From the NCBI GenBank assembly GCA_963377175.1, contig CAUJNA010000446.1:2330351-2394350 (forward strand): DNA of 64,000 bases, read 5' to 3'. Of this stretch, positions 10,198-21,249 are shown piece after piece. Both the position numbers and the translations under genes were made by a program. The DNA is from Effrenium voratum (lineage: Eukaryota; Sar; Dinophyceae; Suessiales; Symbiodiniaceae). The notes beneath the pieces were generated by a model that was not told where the DNA came from, did not search any database, and was given only the letters and a program-made list of their open reading frames with translations. Position 1 is the first letter of the stretch. Every line of letters begins with the position of its first letter.

Positions 10198-11564
10198 AGA
10201 GGTACATATGTTTGGCCACGTACCCCAGGGGGGGGGGGGTCGTTATTCTTGTTGATTGTTGCTTTCCCAACGATGGTTCTGTACTTGGCTTCTATGAGCT
10301 TGGACTGAGCTGTTCATGGACAGGTGAGGCTTCTGTTCAGCGTTCCAATCTGAGGGACATGACTGAGCGCCTCGCAAACCATGCCAACGACAACCCGTTG
10401 CCTCATGTGGCCGCAATAAGGGGGGCGATTCAATCATGATACCATTGATTCCATGCATGTGCAACCCACAAAATGGAAAACATGGCAATTTACATTGGTT
10501 TTGGGTCGCCCTGCTCTGGTAGTGTTCAAGGAATGCGACCTGATCAATTACAATAGTGCGCCACTGCCCTCAAATCAAAGAATGGGCATGACCACGTTTT
10601 GTGTTGGGCACCTAAGACTTACCACTGTTCTTGCAAGCAAACCAAACCATTTGAAGACACACGGCAGTAAATTCCACGGATTGCCAAATTGATCCCTATT
10701 TGTATTTCTCACTTCCTGAGTGGATTGGCCAGAAAAAAAAGAAAGAAGAAGCTGAAATGCTGCTTGCCGCTAAAATGGGCTTCCAACAAAGTGTTTAAAG
10801 TCTTCAAGCTCAGCAAATACAGATTTTTGATTGGCATCCACCGTATCCTTTACCCACGTGGATTGGCTCGAGGAAGTCCAAGCTTCATTTTTTGCCTAGC
10901 GCCGCCTCGATCCCGTGTGGTCCGGGGAATCCCTTTCTAGTTCCTTCCCAGAATCCCGGTTCAGTCTTATACCAGACCCTCCAGTGGATTTCCATGTTTT
11001 TTTAACGGCTCTCTGCTTGGTAGTTGGTTGTGTTTGATGGGAAGCCCCCTCACAAAAGGGAAAACGGGGAATTGCACTACTGGAGGCCTCGTCTCAAGCC
11101 CAGAGGCTGCAGCCCAACTGCCGCGCCTGCCGACCTGGCCAGAACTGGCAACTCCTGGCCGATCGGATCGGCGAAATGAGGATGGGCGTGTGCGGTACAC
11201 AAAGCTCGGCTTTAGCCATGACCATGGGAAAACTGTGTTGGAATGAATCACTCAGCCCCTTGTAATATGATGGTATATATATATATATATATATTGCCTT
11301 ACTATGACCTTTACGAAGCCAAGTAGAGCCACCTATCAGAATGGCCCTTTCGCGGTGTTTGGGCTCTGCTCAATTGGGAACCTGCTTTTCCAAATTTCCA
11401 AAACAGGATTTCTCACTGCCAGGACCTGGAAGAAGAAAAATAAATCGGCGGTTGGGACCTTGAACGGAAGTCGTGATGGCCCTAGCAGGAAACCCTAAAG
11501 TTGAAAAGGCCGACTTTGGACAACTGAGCGTTGGTTTTCCTTCCATACAAACTTTATTGCACAT
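10198..11564. other. No gene recognised; scattered repeats
   Basis: It contains a G-run at 10229-10239, a copy of the S word (CACTTCCTGAGTGGATTGGCC) at about 10709-10733, a small GC patch at 10893-10935, and a TA run at 11273-11294. Open frames are short and not recognised. Confidence 0.55.
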
Positions 11565-12105
11565 TCGTCAAGCTTCCGCGGACGCTTCCGCATCCTGGCC
11601 GCGGGCCAAGGGGTCACTTCCGCGAACTTCCGTGGCACATGTGCTTCATTGCTTGCGTCCGCAAACCTTCCGTGGCGCATGTTTTACAAGATTTGATTCC
11701 GCGAGTATTGGTGCAGAAAGGAAAGTCATTTTAAGTAAGGAAGGAAAGTAGTGTTTCGCCGTCTGTGTAGGCTTGGGCTCCATTGAGCTACCCGTGCTAC
11801 GTGGGCACTTTCCTGCAAACACGGGGCCACCCTCCCGCGCGCGCGGAGCTTCCGCGAACCTTCCGCAAACCTTCCGGGAAATCCGTCGTCTGTTCTGGTC
11901 TTCTTGGCTTGCTGTTGGCAACTGCTCTTCTAGTAAGCGTTGCGTTTCTTGTAAGCAGCAACACCTTTCTGCTTCTACTGTAATCGTTTTCCGTGCCACG
12001 CACGCAAACTGAAACAATTAGTTTCATATATCAGGCGCAAAGCTTTCACAAACCTTCCGCAAAAGAATCCTTTCGCAAAGCCTTCTGCACGCTTCCCTGT
12101 CGTGT
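11565..12105 (+). repeat. Degenerate CTTCCGCGAACC-rich stretch
   Basis: The words CTTCCGCGGACGC, CTTCCGCGAACTTCCGTGG, GAACCTTCCGCAAACCTTCC and ACAAACCTTCCGCAAAAG recur at irregular spacing. This looks like an old, eroded minisatellite based on about 10 bp (CCTTCCGCRAA). No coding frame stands out. Confidence 0.6.
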
Positions 12106-12480
12106 GGCGCGGTGCATTTTCATTGATGATATCCCTCTCCGTACTGAGTTTGAATTAGCTTGCGGCCAAAAACGCAGTAACTGAGTTTCCGTTGCAACGG
12201 CAAAAAACATAAAGCAACATTTACGGTGGGAAGGGTGCCTTTGCTGAGTCTGAGGATGCGGGCGCTTGGTTATCACGTATGAAAAGCCATACTAGTGGAT
12301 CCTTGGCGTGTGCTTGGCTTATTCAGAAAAAAGGCGAATGTCCCGCCCCCCCCCCTCCCCCCCCACAACCCCCCTGAGAGGTCCATGAGAGTATGAGAGG
12401 ATTGCATTGCGACATGGAGCAAAGGAAACTCATTGGCAGTATCCGCGGGTTGACTTGCATGTCTCTATGGAGGCACTGCA
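12106..12480. other. No gene recognised; C-run
   Basis: A run of C with few interruptions lies at about 12343-12372. Nothing else is evident. Confidence 0.6.
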
Positions 12481-13562
12481 GTGCCAGTCCATGCCATGCC
12501 ATGTAGTGTAACGGAACGCAACGAAATGTAATGTAGCAGAATCCGGTGTTTCGTTGTGTGTTGTTGAGTGCTCCGATGTTGTGTGGTATGTGTGTGTGTG
12601 TGCGTGTGTGTCATGTGTGTTAGGCATGTGTTGAATGCTATGTGTGTGTGTGTGTGTGATTGTGTGTCATGTCACTTTATGTTATGTTGGGTTAGGTCAT
12701 GTTGTGTGGTGCTATGTTCGGTTGTTATGTTCTGTTGTGTATGCCATTCTGTGTTAGGTTATGTTGTGCTATGCAACTTTGCAGTATGGGTTGTGGTATC
12801 GCGTCCTGTTCTAATGTGCACGTCATGCATTGCATGCCTGTTGTGCATGTTGTGCTGCGCATGCATGCATGCATGTAGGCATGTATGCATGTATGCATGT
12901 AGGCAGGTATGCATGTATGCATGTATACATGTGTCAATGTGTGCATGTGTGCATGTATGCATGTATGCATGTATGCAGGTATGCATGTATGTATCTATGT
13001 ATCTATGTGTGTGTATACGCATGTACGTATGTAATTTTGTACTTTTAGTCCTATGTACTTATGCACGCATTCACGTATGTATGTATGTATGTATGTATGT
13101 ATGTATGTATGTATGTATGTATGTATGTATGTATGTATGTATGTATGTATGTATGTACGCACGTATGTATGCATGTACGTATGTCCGTATGGACTTATGA
13201 ACGATGTACGTATGCACATATGTACGCATGCATGTACGTACATACGTACGTACTTTCATACGTCTGTACGCATACTATGTATGTACGTATGCAAGTATGT
13301 ATGAATGCATGTGTGTATGAATGAATGAATGAATGAATGAATGAATGAATGAATGAATGAATGAATGAATGAATGAATGAATGAATGAATGAATGAATGA
13401 ATGAATGAATGAATGAATGAATGAATGAATGTATGCACGTATGCACGTATGCACGTATGCACGTATGCACGTATGTATGTATGTATGTATGTATGTATGT
13501 ATGTATGTATGTATGTATGTATGTATGTATGTATGTATGTATGTATGTATGTATGTGCGCGC

Positions 13563-13593
<31 letters not shown>

Positions 13594-13660
13594 TGTATGC
13601 ATGCATGGGTGTCTGTGTGCATGTGCGACTGTGTGACTGTCCGTATGCAGGCAAGCATGC
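12481..13660. repeat. Compound microsatellite block
   Basis: In order: degenerate ATGTA/TGTGT tracts (12481-12830), GCATGTAT units (12840-13010), a pure ATGT run (13073-13156), mixed ACGTATGC units, an ATGA/GAAT run (13314-13430), GCACGTAT units (13432-13470), a second ATGT run (13469-13555) and GCGT units (13556-13592). All large open frames here are repeat translations. Confidence 0.95.
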
Positions 13661-13965
13661 ATGCCTGCCATAACACTTGGACCTCTCTACAACTGCTGCA
13701 TAGAGGTAATATTTCCTTTCTGCTAGCTTTGGCGATGGCATCTTGGAACGTCAACGAACTGCGGCCCTGTTGTTCCGTTGTTGACTTGTTCTTTCTTTCT
13801 AAAGACTTGGTGCATTTCTCAAGGAACCAATGCTTCGCGTTGACACCCCGGCCATCCACTCAAATCCCAAATCCGCCTGCGGTGACGGCACATCTGTGGG
13901 CACCTAGGGCAACGTCGGAAGCCGGCAAGGCAACCCTGCCTTCCGCGGGGTGCGAAAGCACAGAG
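13661..13965. other. Short unique spacer between microsatellite blocks
   Basis: About 300 bp of non-repetitive sequence, moderately GC-rich near 13870-13950. No gene recognised. Confidence 0.5.
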
Positions 13966-14001
13966 AGAGAGAGAGAGCAACGGAAAGAGGGAAACAACTA
14001 C

Positions 14002-14036
<35 letters not shown>

Positions 14037-14180
14037 CAAGAAAGAAAGAAATAAAGAAAGAAATAAAGAAAGAAATAAAGAAAGAAATAAAGAAAGAAAT
14101 AAAGAAAGAAATAAAGAAAGAAGGAAAGAAAGGAAGGAAGGAAGGAAAGAAAGAGGGAGGGAAGGAAGGAAGAAGGGATG
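13966..14180. repeat. Purine tract: GAAA repeats with AAAT interruptions
   Basis: GA units, then GAAA units, then five regular AAGAAAGAAATA units, then GGAAGG units. The plus strand is almost entirely purine. Confidence 0.95.
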
Positions 14181-14785
14181 GAAGAAATCAAACACAGGAA
14201 CTATGCAGATTAAATTAGAAAGATAAAGAAGAACCTATGACGACATGGAGAAATACGGAGATATAACTCCTACAGAACAAGACCGAGGAAGATTATATCA
14301 AGATAAATACACAGAACATAGAAAATCAGAAAGAGAAAAAGAGAGAGAGAGAGAGAGACAGAGAGGGGGAAAACAAAAAAGCAACAGCAACTATATATAT
14401 ATAGTACGTAGCCAAACAAAAGGTGCTAGGACTCTGAGTGTCAAAGCCGCAAGCTTCAGGAAGCCGGACATTGCCACGGCTCGCCTATCATTAGGAGACG
14501 CCGCCACATATTCCTGGAGAGAAAAGAGGTAGAGAGGGAGGGAGAGTGGGAACATGTGTGTGTGTGTGAATCGTAGTGGATCAGTGGACACCATTCGCAT
14601 AGAGGGTTCCATGAAAATGAAGTACCTCCAGCATCTCAAGCCTCGAATCATGTCCCAGGCAAAACCAAACCTCTTTTGGAATGGCAACACTGCTTTATGT
14701 ACATGCATGCATGCGGATGTGCTTTTCTGCGCAAGTGCGTGGGACATCTACATACATATATGGCCATGGGTCAAAATCCACATCG
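14181..14785. other. No gene recognised; GA run
   Basis: A GA run lies at 14328-14365, a short TA run at 14391-14402 and a TG run at 14555-14568. The open frame at 14245-14532 is low-complexity at its centre. Confidence 0.55.
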
Positions 14786-14858
14786 TACCCCAGTGAACAT
14801 CCCGATCCCCACTAACATAGACTAAAATGGGTGGTGAATTCACCTACCCCAAAATGGG
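14786..14858 (-). repeat. Dispersed repeat R2, copy 3 (inverted)
   Basis: CCCCAGTGAACATCCCGATC, then CCCACTAACATAGACTAAAA, TGGGTGGTGAATTCACC and TACCCCAAAATGGG are the reverse complement of the 7981 copy. Confidence 0.7.
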
Positions 14859-14999
14859 ATACCATTGGCTTTGACTCATGGCCACATCTGGGTGAATTTC
14901 ATCAAACTGAAATCAGGGAATCCCCCGATGAAAGGAGCCTTCATTGCAGGTCGCAAAGCCAATGCGTTTGTGAGCTCCCGACAAGTTGCCCAATATAAT

Positions 15000-15092
15000 G
15001 CATGCATATATATATATATGTATATGTAGATATAATAGTACACGGATTCATATATATATATATGTCTATATGTATATATAGATATATCTATT
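15000..15092. repeat. TA-rich microsatellite
   Basis: Runs of TA interrupted by short G- or C-containing units (TATGTATATGTAGATATA and the like). Confidence 0.9.
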
Positions 15093-15110
15093 TGTATATA
15101 CACATACACG

Positions 15111-16974
15111 TCCAGGACATCAGAGGTACATCAAACACAGGAACCCAAACAGAAAACCTACTTTAGAGGCATGAGTATGCAAGCGCCGTGCCAAATGGCG
15201 TGTTCCTTTAGAGGCCTTGAGAGAGTTGTTGTCTCCCCCTAGTTTTTGTGCGAAACGTGGGTTGTCCCAACTCTCGTCCTCCCCAAACCAACAGGACGGA
15301 AATGTCGTCGGTCAGCTGGGTTTGCCCCCAAAATGGCAAAAAAACAAAATGGGGAAACATAATGCATGGCACCAAAAGCAAATCAAACCAAAATGCTGGG
15401 CTTTTGGCTTCCCAGATCGGGGGCCTTTTCTGCGCTTGCTTGCGCGCATGCGGCATGCCTAAGCTCCTAAGCTCCTAAGCTCCCGACAGGTGGCAGGGAC
15501 GGCGAGCGCAACACCGCCGAGTCGGGAAGGCCTCCCGACTAATCGGCGAATCGACCCGGCAGGACCGGCAGGACCCCGGGTCCGAGGACTACGAGAGGTA
15601 CCAACTTGCAAGCTTGATGTACTGCTCTGACCAGACGCAGTCAAATGACCGTGGGTAACTTTTCCCACTTGCTGGTGAGAGTCAAATCTGTAAGTTTTTG
15701 TAGCTTCCCTAAAGGTCACCCCATGTAAGGGACCTTTTGATCTTCCCCCAAATGGAAGGTTCATTGTTTGGAGCCTTGACTGATTCACCAAACTGAAACC
15801 AGAGGCTAAAACGGTCGATTCGCTTTGGGCAGTCAGACTCACATGGGCATGACTTGATTTTGATTTATGGTACGCCAAACCCGATCCTAATCGCATCTGC
15901 AGCAAAAGGTGTTTATTATTGGTATGGATGTAACTGTTTCGTTTTTTTCCTGGGAAAATCGTCCCCGTGGAAAAACTGCGTGCTTACCAAGTTGACTGAA
16001 CATCCCGTAGTTGGTGGAATCCTTCTGGTTGCCTCGGGCCCACGAAGGACCTCCCCCCCGCCATTCTCGCCCCCAAAATCAAGAAGTCCTGAAGTAAGAT
16101 GGCTTAGTCATGATGTCCCCTCGGAACAACAACGAGAAAATCTCCAAGAAAAAGGAGAAGAAGGAAAAATCCAAGCAACCCCTCTGGCTCAACCGGCCTG
16201 TGTTTCGGACTTCCCGGTGCGGCGACACCAAAGGAATCATCTTGAGGCTAGGAGATTGGACTGACTTAGCAATACGTGCATCCTGTTTTCTCAGATGCCC
16301 AGTGGATTTCCATGGGCATCCATTTTTGGTTGGTTGAGCGTAAAGGGGAACCCTCCCAAGAAAAAAGGAAAAAATGGCCGCCACTGGGCAAATGGGTTTT
16401 CATGCACTTTGTCAGATACTCGTTTGAGTCACTTGAGTGGGTATGTCTTTTTTGGGGGCGCCCCTTTCTTGGCTTACTTCAAACGGATGCAAAAGTGACA
16501 AACGACAAAGCCATGTTGCTAATGGCAAGCGCCCCTATCTATGGTTCGGACTCTCCCCAGCTGAACCTTCATCTGCAGCTGTTGATGGTGGCTCTTACCT
16601 CAAAGAGAAGTGGGATGGGGTTCAGATTTGTCTCCCCAAACATTTTATCCACCCATGTTCTGATTGTGGTTCATCCCTTTGCTTTGAAGGGGTAACCCAA
16701 CTTCCCCCTTTCGGGCCCCTTGGGCCGCAAAACAATCTAATCTGAAAGTGAGGTTTCCAGAACGGAAAGTCAATTCGATTTGGGAAGGCAAGTGCTTCGC
16801 TTCTGCCCAAGGGACCAAACAACGAAAAGGTTGACCTTTTGAGACGTTGGCTAAAATTGAACCAAAACGAGAAAAGGAGGGCCCAACCCTAGTCTTCAAA
16901 GCTTTTGAGTAGATTCTAAAGGGAGTCTTCGGCGCAAATATAATTGAACTGACCACATCACGCTATCTAATGTT
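15111..16974. other. No gene recognised; GC patch and repeat fragments
   Basis: A GC-rich patch at 15478-15600 contains two short direct repeats (AGCTCCTA, GGCAGGACC). A fragment near 16289-16312 (TTTTCTCAGATGCCC) resembles the TTTTCAGATNCCC word of the tail-type repeat. No recognisable protein. Confidence 0.5.
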
Positions 16975-17067
16975 GACTGGATTGACAAACCCGTCCTATC
17001 AATAGGGGGCGTCTCCCTCCAAAAGTGGTCTGATTTCCCACTAAAGCCAGAGACACCCCCCCTAATA
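16975..17067. repeat. Foldback element P, copy overlapping its neighbour
   Basis: TATCAATAGGGGGCGTCTC at its left and GAGACACCCCCCCTAATATT at its right are imperfect inverted repeats around CTCCAAAAGTGGTCTGATTT. It shares its right end with the clear copy that starts at 17068. Confidence 0.6.
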
Positions 17068-17193
17068 TTGACCCCGGATCAATAAACCCCTGTTTATTAA
17101 TATGGGGGTGTTCCCCTCCAAAAGTGCTGAATCCCCACTAGAACCAGCGACACCCCCATATTAATCAACAGGGGTTTCATCCTTCCGGGGTCA
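17068..17193. repeat. Foldback (MITE-like) element P with about 44-bp terminal inverted repeats
   Basis: The left end TTGACCCCGGATCAATAAAC and the right end ATCCTTCCGGGGTCA lie in arms that pair for about 44 bp with few mismatches, through CCCCTGTTTATTAATATGGG and its complement. The loop carries CTCCAAAAGTG. Relatives: 21151-21249 and 55773-55906, with fragments near 41284 and 42750. No target-site duplication could be fixed. It is probably a non-autonomous DNA transposon. Confidence 0.8.
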
Positions 17194-17240
17194 GCTTTTT
17201 GTAATAAACCGGTTTTTTTTCATCTGGGGTCAACATTCCC

Positions 17241-17332
17241 AGCGGCAGCCTATGTCGAACGCGCCTGAGCTCATGATGGCCTCCACTGTGACCGTCGCGG
17301 TCTGCGCGCCAAGCGGCGGCCGGCGGCCGTGG
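17241..17332 (+). other. GC-rich coding-like island 3
   Basis: It follows a T-rich stretch ending TTCCCAG/CGGCAG. The plus strand reads M-A-S-T-V-T-V-A-V-C-A-P-S-G-G from about 17276. S-T-V-T-V also occurs in the island at 60.4 kb and R-V-T-V in that at 33.8 kb. It could be an exon preceded by an acceptor site; not proven. Confidence 0.35.
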
Positions 17333-18010
17333 AGAAACCAACGCGGCTCGTTGCGACGTACTTGGACCAAGGGGCGAAAGATCTAGGGGTTGATTCCTTG
17401 TCCATTCTTTTCAACCATCGTTCTTTCCAAAAACCGGATCCGTTTTCCCTGGGTTTCCGGAGGTTTTCTAGAAAGAAGGATCCCTGGAAAGAATGGGGAA
17501 GGTACCCCTAGAAAAGAGTTGGAATGGTCATTTGAGGTACGAACATTTTTTGTGTGCGATGAGAAAAGAAGAACAATGTGTGTCTGTGTCATTGCGTATC
17601 CCCTTATTTAATATCAGCAGGGCCTAAATGATTAGAATGGGGTTGTGGGGGCACTTCAAAACCAAGTTTAGTGCTGTGATTCTAGTAGCATACTATTCTA
17701 AACGATTCGGCTGCGAATCGTACGTCGGAATCGGCACATGTTTGAGAGTCAGGGGTGTAGCTCGGGAAACAAATCGGTTTTTTATTTAGGTCTCAACTAA
17801 ACATGCTTGCAACTCTCAAGGTGGCAACACGCTGCAGCCTATCTATTTGACCAACTTTCAAAAAACCAAAGTGACCCCTGCTTGACTTGAAATGGATCCC
17901 AATCGCCAGAGGCAAGCGAAATACACGGCCGTGGGTGTTTTTTCGGACCCTGTGTTTGGTGGACTGAGAAGGCACACCAAAAGGACACCCGCCGTTTTGG
18001 GGGGGCCCCA
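17333..18010. other. No gene recognised
   Basis: Mixed sequence with short frames on both strands and no match known to me. Confidence 0.6.
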
Positions 18011-18094
18011 CTATATACATATACCTACATGGGTATGGGTCAATTTGTTTCCCACCACCAGAGGCTCGCAGGGTTTAGTCCTCGGTTCCATTTG

Positions 18095-18205
18095 GCTGTG
18101 GCCCAAAAAGATGAACTCCAAAATGGCATGGTAAATGGAACCAAAGACCAAAACCTGCGGTGGGCCCTGGCTCTTTCATTTGGAGCCACACCCATTTATC
18201 TGGGT
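18095..18205 (+). repeat. Dispersed repeat M, copy 1
   Basis: Words in order: GGCTGTGGCCCAAAAAG, CAAAATGGCATGG, TAAATGGAACCAAAGACCAA, CCTGGCTCTTTCATTTGGAG, CCACACCC. A second full copy is at 41851-41978 and a partial one at 35345-35395. Each ends at a GC-rich island. Confidence 0.75.
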
Positions 18206-18325
18206 TCCCCGCCGTATCAGACGCGCTTCCGGTGTCGAAACTCCGGACCTGGCCTCCTCCGGTGGGCTGGGCCCCTCCGGCGACGGCCTGCACATCGATG
18301 CTGAGCCAGGGCTCCCTCCCCTCAA
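18206..18325 (+). other. GC-rich coding-like island 4
   Basis: The plus strand reads A-S-G-V-E-T-P-D-L-A-S-S-G-G-L-G-P-S-G-D-G-L without a stop. It has repeat M directly upstream and the tail-type repeat about 80 bp downstream. Confidence 0.35.
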
Positions 18326-18399
18326 GACATCACCCCCAGCGAAGCAAAAATTAACCACGCGGCCTTCTCCCGGGCCAAAAAGGTGATGAAACAAAAACC

Positions 18400-18535
18400 A
18401 CCAACGTGGGCTGTCCGTTTTGAGATCCCCCGCGGAAAGTGAAACTGTGGGTGGGTTGAAGGGAAACCCACCCAAAGACTAAAAAGCTCAAAAGCTAAGG
18501 GGATGGCTGGGAACCACCAAGAAAAATTGTGGGTG
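18400..18535 (+). repeat. Tail-type repeat T, copy 1
   Basis: GGGCTGTCCGTTTTGAGATC, then CCCCGCGGAAAGTGAAAC, GGGAAACCCACCCAAAG and GCTAAGGGGATGGCTGGGAA. The same order is seen at 39200-39325 and 46300-46425 and, partly, at 23163-23295 and 44060-44180, always on the plus strand and downstream of a GC-rich island. Confidence 0.75.
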
Positions 18536-18981
18536 TCCATTCAAAACGCCCATTCAAACTCCAAAAGACCAAGACGGGGGGGAAGCCGGTTTGAGAAACT
18601 CCCATTTGGCCGTTGCACCCCAAACTTTTAGCCCCCAGGCTTTTCCCCATTTTGGCCCCAATGTACTTGGCCTGGAATCAAGTTACCCGCTGCCCGCAGA
18701 TGTGGGAGCCACCTGGCCAAAGCTCCACCACCACCAAATCAGCATGTACAAAACGACGCATTACCCCGAAGAGACACCCCACTTGGGTCTGGTTCTAACC
18801 TATGGTTATAAGGGGCTAGTTACCCCAGTTGCCCCAGTTGCCATGGTTACAAACTACGTACTTCCCCGTTGATTCAAAGGATTTCACCATACACCCCAAC
18901 ACCACACCCCCATATCTTCCTTTCACGGGGCCTTCCTTATCGGGGGTGCTCTATCTTTAGCGCTTGTCAGAGTGTGCTCCC
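18536..18981. other. No gene recognised
   Basis: A C- and A-rich spacer with no recognisable coding sequence. Two short CCCAGTTGCC repeats lie at 18822-18842. Confidence 0.55.
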
Positions 18982-19030
18982 CTGCCAAAAGTCTAACTTT
19001 TAGTGTTTTAACACGGAAAACCATTTCACG
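18982..19030 (+). repeat. Dispersed repeat L, partial copy
   Basis: TGCCAAAAGTCTAACTTTTA, GTGTTTTAACACGGAAAACC. Full copies are at 45250-45358 and 62923-63030, another partial one at 55551-55612. Each precedes a GC-rich island by 50-230 bp. Confidence 0.55.
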
Positions 19031-19107
19031 AGTTGGCAAAAAACAAGTTTTCAGCCCCAAGATCCCAGCAGAACGCACCAAAGCTGACGTCGGTTCAAAA
19101 AATCCAA

Positions 19108-19212
19108 GCGCTGCGCCCCGCCCGCGTTGGGCGCCCGGCACGTTGGTCGGCACCACCAGCTCCGAGGGCGAGCTGGGAGCCGCTGAGGAGGCCAGGCCTG
19201 GCCATTGGGGAG
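19108..19212 (+). other. GC-rich coding-like island 5
   Basis: The plus strand reads A-P-G-T-L-V-G-T-T-S-S-E-G-E-L-G-A-A-E-E. This is close to G-P-G-T-K-V-G-T-A-T-S-E-G-E in the 52.76-kb island and P-G-T-K-V-G-T-G-M-S-T-G-E-G at 58.55 kb. It ends in a short GGCCAGGC direct repeat. Confidence 0.4.
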
Positions 19213-20674
19213 GCCAGGCGGGCCATTTTTGGAGGGAAACCCAAGGGAAAGCCAAAAGAAGCCCAGGGGAAAGCCAAGGGAAAGCCGGAATCCATGTCAG
19301 GGCTCCAAAACGGTTTTTCGACACCGCAAATGGCAAGCATTCCGGATGGAAATCGTGCCAACAAGTACTGTGGCCAATCCGATCTTCCACAATCCCTGTT
19401 GGAAAACCACTACAAAGGGAGCCAAAGCCGTTCATAACCCTTGGTAAGCATTGAACAATTGCTCTTTACGGCCCAAAGTCGAGACTGACCTTTGCAGGGG
19501 CAGATTTCTGTGGGGTTCTCCAAAGCCCTCCATCCCTTTCCCGTGCCCCTGCTTCTGTACAGGGAGCAAGGACCCTCAAAAATGAGTCAGGCATCCCCAG
19601 GAAGGCAATTGCAATGAGTCCCACGTGCGCGACCTTGGTAACACAGATCCGACCCCTGCAAAAAACTCCGACATGTTGCTTCAAGGGCAAAATGACGGTT
19701 GATTTGGAGCAACCCTGACCAGACATAGAATGTCTTCAAGCTATTTGTTCTGGTTGATTTGTGTTTGTTGTTTAACGACCCAAAAAAAAACTTTAAGAGC
19801 AAAAAGGCGAGTCAAGTCTGGCATATACTCAAGTGGCTTGAACCAACTCGAGGGTCCTTGAGAGTTTGCTTAGGAAGAGCGTCAACTCGACATGTTGCTT
19901 CTCTTTCAGGAAACCGTTCAGTGTCATACTCTACGAACTCGGCAAGCGTCCCCAAAACTGTGCTTCACCTTCCCATAGCCCCATGGCCTTGGATGCGTTG
20001 TGAAGATGGCCCAATAATTTTCAGCTTCCATCTGTCCGGTTTTACCGGGGACAACTTGGTTGACGTTGGAAGGGGAGCAACAAATTAAGTTTTAGCAGTC
20101 AAGTGGGGATTTCCCACTAAACCACAATAAGCAAAAATGTAAAATGTTTCCCAACAACAACCATGACATGGGCATCCACTTCCAGCTGTCCTTGTGCCAT
20201 GGGAAGTGGCCGGTATGCCTACTGCACACCGTGAGGGCCATACATGTTGCAACCGGCGACATGTCGGAACAAGGATAGAAGCTTAGCCCCCCCTTACAGG
20301 GAAACCACAGACCGGTGGCCAAGTTCAAGCTTGTCAGGGGACGTCAACACGGGACGTCAACCACAAACAAAAAAGGAGAAGGGAAAAGGCGAAGCCGTTT
20401 CGTTGTTCCCCTCGCTCCTTTCAAAGGATCCAACCTTCTTCCTCTTCAAACTCGCCAATCCTCCGGGTTTCTGCAAACAAGACCCCCAAAACGCGCCCTT
20501 GAGGCGTGATTTTCCAGGGCTCCCTATATTTCCCCTTAAAACATCACCCCCACAAAGGGACACTCACCAAAAAGTGATGTGTAAAACCGCCCAAAAGGGA
20601 AATATCGGGGGCCCTGATCTTCGGCCAACCTCATCTCTGGTTGGGGCCGCGGGGGGGGGGGTGGACACGTTTTC
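19213..20674. other. No gene recognised
   Basis: About 1.5 kb of mixed sequence with short AAGGGAAAGCC repeats at 19243-19290. Open frames on both strands are unrecognised. Confidence 0.55.
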
Positions 20675-20762
20675 TCCCTGGCGATTCCTCCCTCCCGCCT
20701 GCCGAGCTCCGCGGGAGGATCTGGGCGGACGGTTGCGGGTTGGTTTCCCGTGGACGGCACTA
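20675..20762 (+). other. GC-rich island 6
   Basis: It runs from TTTTCTCCCTGGCGATTCC through CCGAGCTCCGCGGGAGGATC to GTTTCCCGTGGACGG. A CTCCCGCGGAG-like inverted repeat is present. Repeat E follows about 150 bp downstream. Confidence 0.3.
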
Positions 20763-20913
20763 TGAGACAATGCCCAGGACGGCAATGGTTTGGATTGGTC
20801 TGGAGGTTGCGTGGTTTGGTATGTACCTACAGGAACCTTGGGTTCAAATTCCCAAACCAATCCCAACCAATGGTGTGACCTGATCCCGTTTTTGGCGGGA
20901 ACAACACATGATT

Positions 20914-21014
20914 AGAGTTTTGGGTCCAGTTATAGAATGTAGATTTTATGGCTTGCTTCACTTTGAGTCACCGGTGAATGGTAAAATGTAAAATGTATCC
21001 TAAGTCTACACCAG
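20914..21014 (+). repeat. Dispersed repeat E, copy 1
   Basis: AGAGTTTTGGGTCCAGTTAT, ATTTTATGGCTTGCTTCACT, TTGAGTCACCGG, AAAATGTATCCTAAGTCTAC. Five copies are in the window (20914, 45664, 50962, 58744, 61762), all on the plus strand. Confidence 0.85.
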
Positions 21015-21061
21015 CAATGTTGACACCATATCCCCTCCCATGAATTAAATATCTAACATGG

Positions 21062-21126
21062 AACCAGACAGGGGGGTCCTGGACTGGAAGACAGTTTTGC
21101 TTTCAAAGCGACCCCCCTGTCAGGTT
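21062..21126. repeat. Small foldback element, about 16-bp inverted ends
   Basis: The left end AACCAGACAGGGGGGTC pairs with the right end GACCCCCCTGTCAGGTT (one mismatch) around a 31-bp centre. MITE-like; no other copy was seen in the window. Confidence 0.75.
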
Positions 21127-21150
21127 CAGGGTAAATTGGTGGGAGGACAA

Positions 21151-21249
21151 TCAACCCTCGTTTATTCATATCGGGGTGGGGGCCCCTCCAAGAGTGGTCT
21201 CTGATTCTCCACTAAACCCAGGAACACCCTACGAATACCCCGGGGTTGA
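21151..21249. repeat. Foldback element P, diverged copy
   Basis: TCAACCCTCGTTTATTCATA at the left and GAATACCCCGGGGTTGA at the right are imperfect inverted ends. The centre has CCTCCAAGAGTGGTCTCTGA as in the 17-kb copies. Confidence 0.65.

Noticed and set aside
11565..12105. Heat-shock element cluster
   Set aside because: TTC and GAA are spaced by three bases, not two, and no gene is evident beside it.
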